A DNA stretch of 64,000 nt from Siderastrea radians (lineage: Eukaryota > Cnidaria > Anthozoa > Scleractinia > Rhizangiidae): the NCBI GenBank assembly GCA_964017195.1, contig OZ024891.1:6535994-6599993 (forward strand), read 5' to 3'. Below, in pieces: positions 56,216-64,000 of this stretch. Position 1 is the first letter of the stretch. Every line of letters starts with the position of its first letter. A program made the translations under genes and the position numbers. Below the pieces are notes generated by a model. It was given only the letters and a program-made list of their open reading frames with translations, was not told the DNA's origin and made no database searches.

Positions 56216-59200
56216 TCAGTTGTCTGTCAAATATTTCTCCAATTATTTAAAGGCGTGAAGCTTTGACAGTCTTTCAGCGTTCTAAATGAAGGCCTCTTTT
56301 CTCAGGTTCAACTCCACTGAAGAAGTGTACCTCATTTCCTAGTAACGGTAGTTGAAGGGAAGCTCGCACATGCATCTGAATAATTTCACCTGCCTGTCGA
56401 TAACAAGAAAATAAACAAACAGCAAACAACAAAAGAGACAACAACAAAAACAAACCCAACTAACACTTGCAGCACTAAAGATAGTTCTCCTCAGTCAGAG
56501 CTTTAATTTACATGGACGCCGTCAGCCGCGAAAAAGATAGAAGCCCGACGTCAAAATAAACCAAAACTTTCAGTGCGTTGGATTCTGGTAAATAGGGATA
56601 AATAGGTCACGTACACAGTTCCAAAAATGTATATCTCAAAATCGCCGAAAAAATGTACTTGAATAGCGAGCGCAGTGATTAGACAGAAACATATGGCGCA
56701 GCAATCGCAGTCTTGCGAAACGTGTATAGCCTTGATCCGTATTCATCGCTCAGATCATGGTATATTAGGATTTCTAAGTATCGCCAGGATCTTGCTGGAA
56801 GCTTTATTGAATACTATCTTGAAAAAGGAAAAACAAAAATCGCCAAATAATGGAAACGGAACGGTAATATAAATTTGAGAGACAAAACTGAACACCGCTA
56901 AAAACCGCAAAGCGCCATCAGAATAGTAACTTTGCTTTCTGGACCCACCTGTCACGAAAGCAATCCTGCAAGCAAGCTGCAATCGACTGCCAAACTAGCT
57001 ATTTGAAACGTTTTGATTTGTGGAATCTTCACATCCAATTAAGCTGTAATCTTGTGTTATTTGGCAATCTATTAAACATGAAAACAAGGTCAGCGAAACT
57101 TCCACGTTTTGGCGGGGCTCTTTCCGTTTAACGTTTATGCAACTGCTACGTCTATGAGTGCTGGATTTTCTCCTTTTGTTAATCACAGTCAGCGATAATA
57201 CGAAACCAGGCTCTTAGTATATGTTATAGGACTGCATACTGTCCAATTTGGGGGATAACTGGATGATGACAAATCCAAAGACTAACGAGGCCGTTAGCCG
57301 AGTCCAATTTGGCAGTAGGAGGAATTTTTTTCCAGTTGTTTCTCAGATTGGACATTATATAGCTCTAGTACGTGCTAATAATATTGGGGCTACGTGCTTT
57401 CCGCAATTTGGGAAATAATTGGGCAGAAGCCTGAATGGGATTTCAAGCTAGCAATATAACTAATAAACTCAATTGACCCTCTCAATTCTCGCGGGATCTA
57501 AAGTGACAATGGAAAACCTAATCGCAAATTTTATTCCGAAGGAAACAGCAAGCAAGTGCGACTCTCTAGCTTTCACTTGAATATTGAACGGTCAAAATCA
57601 AAGCTTTCATTCACAGACTCAGAACATCTTGCAAGACTTATATAAACTGTGATCTAAATAAGAACAAGTGTTTCGCTACCAGTTTTGCTTGGCATTATGA
57701 ACCCTGCAAAAAACCGTAACAGTTTTTGAGAATTTATATTTCCGACGCCACTTCAGATATGATCAAAGACACAATGCCCTTTGGCGTGTCTCTTTCGTTG
57801 ATATTAAAAACAGAGCACGCATTAAGTGCCCCCAAGGGAGTGACATTCCTGGCGCCCGCCAGTGCGGCGCCATATATAGTAAGTATCAGTTATCTTGAAG
57901 ATCTGATATCTTTGTCATGCAAATTGCCTAGGAATTCGCATTGTTTGAAATTAAGACTTGATTAGTCAAATACTTTTCGCGTCGTTGGCTCCAAGAGTGT
58001 AATATTTTGTTGATGTTCGCTGGTTCACTTGAACTTTTGTCACATGATCGACGATCAACACGATCTTTCTTTAGGGTGCCTAAAAACTAAAAACGCCGTC
58101 TGGAAGAAAAACGCGTTCCTTAGAGTAGATAGAACGGACTTCAGGTAACTTGAGATTTATGTGTGCGTTTCTTAAACAACACAGTACTTTGTTTTAGTCG
58201 AATCCTGTCAGATTCTTTCACGAATAGGTTGAAAATAAGTGGTCTAGTGTGTTACAGGTCTTAAACTACCCTACGATCCGAAGCTATCCGAAGTTGTGAA
58301 GCACGGGGGGTTTCATGAATGATTCCTCAGCAGCGGTTTGTAAATCAGAGGTGTTTCTGGATTTTACTTTCCTATTCTGTTTGTTTTATGTCATTCACGT
58401 CACTTTCTGGATTGAAAAGTTCAACAATTGTCACGGCTGTCCCTATGTGTATGTTAATTTTTCTTGAGCCGTATAAGCATATCGTTCGTTAAGATTCTTT
58501 ACAAAGAACAAAACCTGAAAACGCCTTGTTAAAAGCCTTCCTTCGCAAAGCTACTCAATTGAAAACGGCGAAAAAAATGAAATTAAAATTTCATCTTGCT
58601 GAACTGATCAAGGAGCCAACAGCGCCACAAGAAAATGCTTCTCGATAGCTTTCATTTGAATGGTCACACTTTCAGATTTCACCAACAAAGTGAGAGTTAT
58701 AATTACATAACGTGCCAGGAGATTTGAGTCCGAGAGAAAAAGGTGCAGTTAATTGTTAACACAGCACTACTTTCCCTATTGAACAACTAGCGTCAATTGA
58801 CTCACGGTAAATAAGACTATACTGAAAGCTTTCTAGAAATCATTTTAAAATCCATTCTTTTGAGTCACCGAATCACTTTTTTAAAGAGTTTATACGCACA
58901 GGGATCATTTACGTGCATAATAGCCGTTAAATAGGTATCCAAATTTCCTTGATCTATAGACTGTATGAATCGCGTGCGCAAATTAACATTAAACAAGTAA
59001 GGTGAACTGGAAAAAAGTAGCCATTGTCAGCTATTGTCTTGTGGTAAACAGATATTGTGCTGTCAAAAGATCTAAGATTTATGATTAGAATAACTTGACA
59101 GTTTTGAATAAATTATCATATAATATGAACCAAATTATCATAGCACAGTTATAATTGTTTGTGGAATGTCTCGGCTCAACGTAAGTCGGTAAATCGCACT

Positions 59201-60970
59201 TTCGCTTACTGTGAACGTTGTGCCCAGTTCATTTAGTTGGAGTCTAGTGTTTATAGTGGTAATATTTGGTTTAAAAAAAATTCATCCAAAGGTAAGTCAT
59301 GCTATTGGCATGTTTCATAATAACGATTCTTTCTCGTAGTTTTCCGAGAACCGATTTTCAAAGATGCGAAACGAGATGAATGCGAATATTTCGCCACGAG
59401 TCATTGAATTTAAGTATGTAACTATGTACTATGTACTATGTTTTTGAGGAATTTGTGTGTTGAGTCATTTTAAGCTTTCAATCTTAGATCGAGAATGAGT
59501 TCTACCCGTTACGTACCCGCTATGCGTTATCGAGCATCGACTAACTTACAAACTGGTCAAAGAAACTCTTATTTGTGGTTTAGTTTCCTATAACAGAAGT
59601 GACCCTTTTTTAATTCTCGATTGATAGATTGGTAATCCTTGTGGACTATAACATAAAATTAAGTGAAATATGCAGGTATGGAGAGACAATCAAGATTGTT
59701 CGAATACACCCTCGTCTATCTTAAAAAAGGTACAATTGTAAATCGGTCTAATGTCGGGAATCTAAAGTGCAAATGAAAGTTTTTGAACAACCTCTGTGTT
59801 GTTGCTCCATCTTCATTTGTTTTGCATTAGCCTTCTTAAGAAGTTAAGAGTTTTAACTTGTAATGTAAATAAAGTGCAAATCTTTTTAAATATGAGGGAT
59901 GGAAGATTCCTCATATTTTTGAAAGAATCCCAGGATGGTCTCGGTGGCTTCCGTGTTGTATAGTCGTGCTTCCTACGTATGATTTTAGCTACTTCCTCAA
60001 GTTAAAATTGGTTTTCAAGGATGCATTCAGTTCTCGAAAATATTAAACACGCAGCTGGCTAAAACTACAACCGTGGTTAAGTTGCAAATCAATATCGAAG
60101 CTTTTGTTATGGTTATTAAGTTAGACGTACTTTGGCTTTGCATACGTGGCAAATGTCTAGATGTGCTTGATTGTTCGTTTACGCGGATACTTAAAATTTC
60201 CGGCTTAGTGAAACACAGATTTAACAGATGTTTGAAGATGCTAGGAATTGAATTCCTGACATTAAACAATTCTCCCACCCACTGTTTTTCGGTATTCAGA
60301 GAGTGTTCTATCACCCGTTGCTAACAAAATATGCATTTTTACAGCTCATTGATCACAAAAGAGCATTGTATCCAACCAAACTTAGGTACAATTTATATAT
60401 CACATTTCATTTACGATGAATGTAATTCAAGCAGCAAACCACTGGCAAGAATCGTGGAAAATCAGAGAACTAACTGTACACAAACTGGTCAGCCCGCAGA
60501 CCCTCTCAAAATTGTTGTTGTTTGTTTGAACAAATTAGCATTTCCTCTGGATGTGCCATGTCTGATTTCGGCCACAGACCTGTTACAGACGCCGAATTAT
60601 CCCGCACGGTACAAATTACTAATGCCAGTTTCGAGATTGGTCCCGCTTGAGCGACTGGTGAATTAAACACCAAAGCGGGCAACTCTGCCTTGCGATGTGA
60701 CAGTGTGTGTAGTAGTAGAACAGCGTATGAATTGTGGTTGATCCTTTGCCGTGTGGTGTAACAAGTTCTGCCGTTCCGAAAACATTCGCAGTGTACCTCA
60801 TTAAAACAATTTAGATCCCGTACATGTACCATTCGAAAATGCTTTCGAATTCTTCCAAACTCGCTGGAATGTTTGCATCAGGTTATGTAAACACAAAGCA
60901 GTTTTATTTCTTTTTTAGTAAATAATAAAGCCAAACCCGAAATGTTACGTTAGGTCATAACCATCGGTCT
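56216..60970. other. Gene-poor stretch
   Basis: No exon chain or domain found. The overlapping ORFs at 60331-60666 (+) and 60506-60832 (-) have no family resemblance I can name and look repeat-borne. Confidence 0.35.
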
Positions 60971-61140
60971 CAATAGCCCTTTTCACAGTTACCTTTTCTC
61001 ATTTGCATTACAATGCTTTTGAACATGGATGTGAGGCAATTTCGGGCAATTTTGCTCTTTTAGCCCGAAATTGCCTCACATCCACGTTCAAAAACATTGT
61101 AATGCAAATGAGAAAAGTTAACTGTGAAAAGGGCTATTGG
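60971..61140. mobile_element. Foldback MITE with near-perfect arms
   Basis: Left arm caatagcccttttcacagtt...gtgaggcaatttcgggc and right arm gcccgaaattgcctcac...aactgtgaaaagggctattg pair over about 75 bp around a short loop. A TA inside each end (aTAgccc / gggcTAt) suggests Tc1/mariner-type insertion. Little divergence between arms implies a recent copy. Confidence 0.75.
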
Positions 61141-62324
61141 AACACAGGGTTTTGCCGTTTAGGCGTTAAAGAGGCAAAAGTTAGATCATTTGGTATATAA
61201 ATATGCAATTATATTCCTCGAGTGGAAGATGCGGAGGGGATGGCTCGACCTAACTCAGTCAACAAGTATTTTATCGTACCACTATTTTTATACCCGATTT
61301 GACTGAAAAAACTATGAAGAGATATTGGAATACTCGTTCAATGTTAAATGTTGCCCGTGGTGTTAAATTAGTAGATGACGTGTACGGTACTGGACTGCTT
61401 TTATCGAGACCAGCTCACGTCAGTCCGTCTGGCCCTACACATGTCAGCTCGAGACTTTTTTTTCTGTTTTCTGCCGTCTTTCGTTGATTTAAACAGAAAG
61501 AGTTAGGGTTTCTATCGAGGGGTAGTATCCTCTTTGCGTTTTTTAGTTTTCAGTTCTGGTTTATGCTTAAATTTGTAAAAGTTATTTTAAAACGGTCAGG
61601 GAATATTGCAAAGTGATATTGTCCGTACGTCGGCTCTTGAAATTCCCCTCAAATCAAGTGGGGTTGTAATTATGAGTGACAGTGCCAAAAAGGAAGCGTT
61701 TTAAGTCCAGTTTATCATTACGTTCTGATAAATAATGGCTTCCTTTCTTTACCCGCTTGAAGTAATAATATGCCTCATGTCATTTTTAGGCCAGCGCCCG
61801 CGTGACGGAGTCACGTGACATAAGGGTAATGTAAGGACTCGGTTCATTTAATATATCTTACCTCCTTCCATTATCATAATCAAGTCGTCTCGCAAATCGT
61901 TTACAAAGACGATTTTGAAAGTTGCCAGCGCAGTATCTAGGCGTTCTTCTTCCAGTTCACTTGTTGCGAAATGTATGACGTCATCGAAATGGACGGTCGG
62001 TATGCCATTCGGTGACGCACCAAGTCGAGTGAGTGGGAAGAGAACGCCTGGGTACTAGGTGGAAAAGTTGCTTTTTAAAAGCAAGAAATTTTGCCTGTAC
62101 AAACGGTCTTGGAGTTTTACTGTTGAAGCTACTCGGCTCACTGATGTTACAATAAGGATCGGATGTTACCCTCCTATCTATACTCTTACCTTCCAAAACG
62201 AGTTTACTCTTTATAATTTATTCTCACTTTCTACAGAAGATACTTACTGCCGTCCGAAAAATGCTTTGAACAAACCTGAACGTGGCTGCAACGGAAAGGA
62301 GATCTGCGGAGGTGTTGGAAGAAA
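61141..62324. other. Upstream region of gene C
   Basis: No gene seen before the gene C start. An acceptor-like tttctacag at 62227-62235 may end a 5' UTR intron of gene C, similar to genes A and B. Confidence 0.4.
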
Positions 62325-63418
62325 ATGAATGTGACCCCGGAAGTATTGGAACGCTTAAGGCGACTTGCCAGTTTAGTTTCAAAGAAAAGTAATACGCAAA
62401 AGAGCGGGGAAGAAAACAAAAAGGAATTGGATCAAAGTGGCAACGAACATAACAAAGTCAATGATGCTGCTACCGGCGGAAGTTTGTCAGGTTGTAAATA
62501 AACAAATAAATAAATAAATAAGTAAATAAATAAACTAATTTACAAATAAATAAAAAAGATGAATGAATGAATGATTGAACGAACGAACGCACGAACGAAC
62601 GAACGGACGAACGAACGAACGAACGAATGAATGAATGAATGAATGAATGAATGAATGAACAATTTAAAACAAAGAAAGAAAGAAATCAAGACTTTGACGT
62701 TCTTCATCAAGGATCTTGAGCAGCCATAACGGCAACATTAAGGAAAACGTTTTCACTAAAGATAAATTCACGTCCCTTTAATTTACTTTGTCGTATTCCA
62801 TTTCTTCTCGTGTGAAATGGTTCTTAGGAACAGCGTTCATGGTTATTTTTTAAGGAATAAACTCTGTTGCTAAGCCTTTGTTAATTAGCGTTGGGCACCA
62901 AGCCTCCAGCGGAATCGCACATTGATCTACGCTGATCAAGGTGGTTGATTAGCCAATGACAGCCAATGACATCATGGCTTAGCTGACATAAGGCTAATAA
63001 TATCGCAACTTAATTGACCCATCAAGTCAATAACTGTGGACTAAACACCACTAACCGGCGATGCACAATTCACTTTGACTCTTATAACGACCTCTGCACA
63101 AGTTCAGGAACGCCAGTCACTGAAACCTTAAGTCCTTCCTGGACTGCACTCAGCTGGACGATTATACTTAACCGTCTTAACTGTTTATTACTTGAGGAAC
63201 TTGGAGGAGATTTGTTTCGTTCTTGTGCAAACGTGTTGTAGCATAATAGTAAGAGGTCAATATGGAAGTTAATCATTGATTTTCTAAACTTCCTCGTAGA
63301 AGCAAACGGCCGATTATCACCTGTGTGGAATGGGGCCAAAAAAGATGTGACAACATTAGGGAACAAACTAGCAAAAGATGAGGGTGAAATTAAGATGGAT
63401 ACGGATGTCTTTCGCCAG
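62325..63418 (+). CDS. Gene C, 5' exons: possible third family member (continues past window)
   Basis: Two exons: 62325-62490 (ATG, 55 codons plus one base; MNVTPEVLERLRRLASLVSK...) with donor CAG/GTTGTA, and 63300-63418 with acceptor cctcgtag and donor CAG/GTATGA. The join gives GSLSG-EANGRLSPVW and stays open to DTDVFRQ. Phases equal those of gene A exons 3-4: the first ends in phase 1, the second starts with two bases completing the codon and ends in phase 0, with a terminal R-Q as in gene A's RVIRQ. The protein is lysine- and glutamate-rich. If homologous, a zipper exon should follow outside the window. The exon 1 donor is non-ideal, and homology rests on structure more than on sequence. 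Confidence 0.45.
62505..62660. repeat. (AAATA)n / (GAAC)n / (GAAT)n microsatellite
   Basis: Adjacent runs of aaataaat, gaacgaac and gaatgaat inside gene C's first intron. Confidence 0.9.
63003..63180 (+). repeat. Third copy of the Penelope-like terminal repeat
   Basis: atcaagtcaataactgtgga...cactttgactctt...ggaacgccagtcactg...agtccttcctggactgcact follows the 42594 unit, but the hammerhead core is mutated (CTGATGA to CTTATAA, GAAACGTC to GGAACGCC). Confidence 0.6.
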
Positions 63419-64000
63419 GTATGATCTCATTAAAGTTGGTATGAATCATGATATTTCTTATTATTTATTGATGCTAATATAGAAATCTTGCACCTGTTCT
63501 TACAAATCCCGATGCAAATACTCGAGTATCTCGAGGTTTCGCGGCTTCGTGCTGGCGTCAAATTGAGGCTACCAAATCCTGACCTCTGATAAGTCAGAAC
63601 TAGAAAAATCTGTTTCCGTTACTACTAGTTTTCACTCATCTGTTGCCTTGAGTACATGATTATGTTTCCATTATTTCAAGACAAGAAATTCTGAAGAATT
63701 TACAGGCGGCCGATAGTCTCTCACCCGCCTCCCCTTTTCCTAAGGAAAAAAGGTTTCTTAAAAAAAACAAAAAACTTTCGTAGTTCTTGGTTTCCGGTGT
63801 CCTGTTATGGACAATTTGCACTTCTGGTATGTAAGGAATTAAATGTATGTAAACATATTACCGGTGACAGATGACTATTCACGAGGAGAATGTCCGGTAT
63901 TTTACAGATAGGTTAACTCAGGATAAAATCAATAGCAACTTGAGAAATTTGTTTTGTTTGTTTTGTTGTAATCAGTGACCTCTGTACGAGTTCTAGCGAG

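Noticed and set aside
60506..60832. 108-residue minus-strand ORF as a gene
   Set aside because: It overlaps an equally long opposite-strand ORF, with no domain and no splice partners.
1..64000. CRISPR array, prokaryotic operons or prophage
   Set aside because: No regularly spaced repeats, no ribosome-binding-site-led gene runs; the exon-intron structure shows a eukaryote.

Overview
The window reads as nuclear DNA of an animal, most probably a cnidarian and perhaps a stony coral. The reasons are AT-rich sequence, multi-exon genes with GT/AG introns, and dense small DNA transposons, tRNA-derived SINEs and LINE debris of kinds I associate with coral genomes. The species call is inference, because no rRNA or mitochondrial marker is present. 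There are no operons. Short ORFs over most of the window look random or belong to repeats.

Layout. 1-390 (-): broken cyclin-box sequence. 538-2253 (-): intact single-exon gene with a C2H2 finger, a Crypton-like tyrosine recombinase domain and a C-terminal Myb/SANT domain; its upstream side carries 16 GGAAC/GTTCC motifs, several as palindromes. 4.9-11.3 kb: diverged tandem duplication. 13.7-19.75 kb: large inverted repeat around a Crypton N-terminal fragment and a nested 604-bp MITE. 19.8-30.8 kb (+): gene A. 32.9-40.8 kb (-): gene B. 42.6-44.2 kb: Penelope-like repeat with hammerhead-like cores, split by a 1147-bp non-autonomous transposon. 44-62 kb: mostly repeat-derived or featureless. 62.3-63.4 kb (+): first exons of gene C, which runs off the window.

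The main result is a tail-to-tail pair of paralogous genes, assembled by hand from splice signals and reading phase. Both have a final intron-acceptor just before the start codon, a 32-nt first coding segment ending in a KRRK-type basic motif, a tiny second exon, acidic/polar middle exons in the same phases, a leucine-zipper exon ending QKQ, and one very long final exon encoding a Ser/Thr/Gln/Pro-rich, probably disordered tail. Gene A totals 1091 codons and gene B 1334 codons, both in frame throughout. Their tails share little sequence, so they diverge quickly. Gene C has compatible exon phases and may be a third member. I do not recognise the family; zipper plus basic motif suggests a nuclear, dimerising protein, which is inference. 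Most of their introns hold transposable elements, two of which form SINE-derived palindromes.
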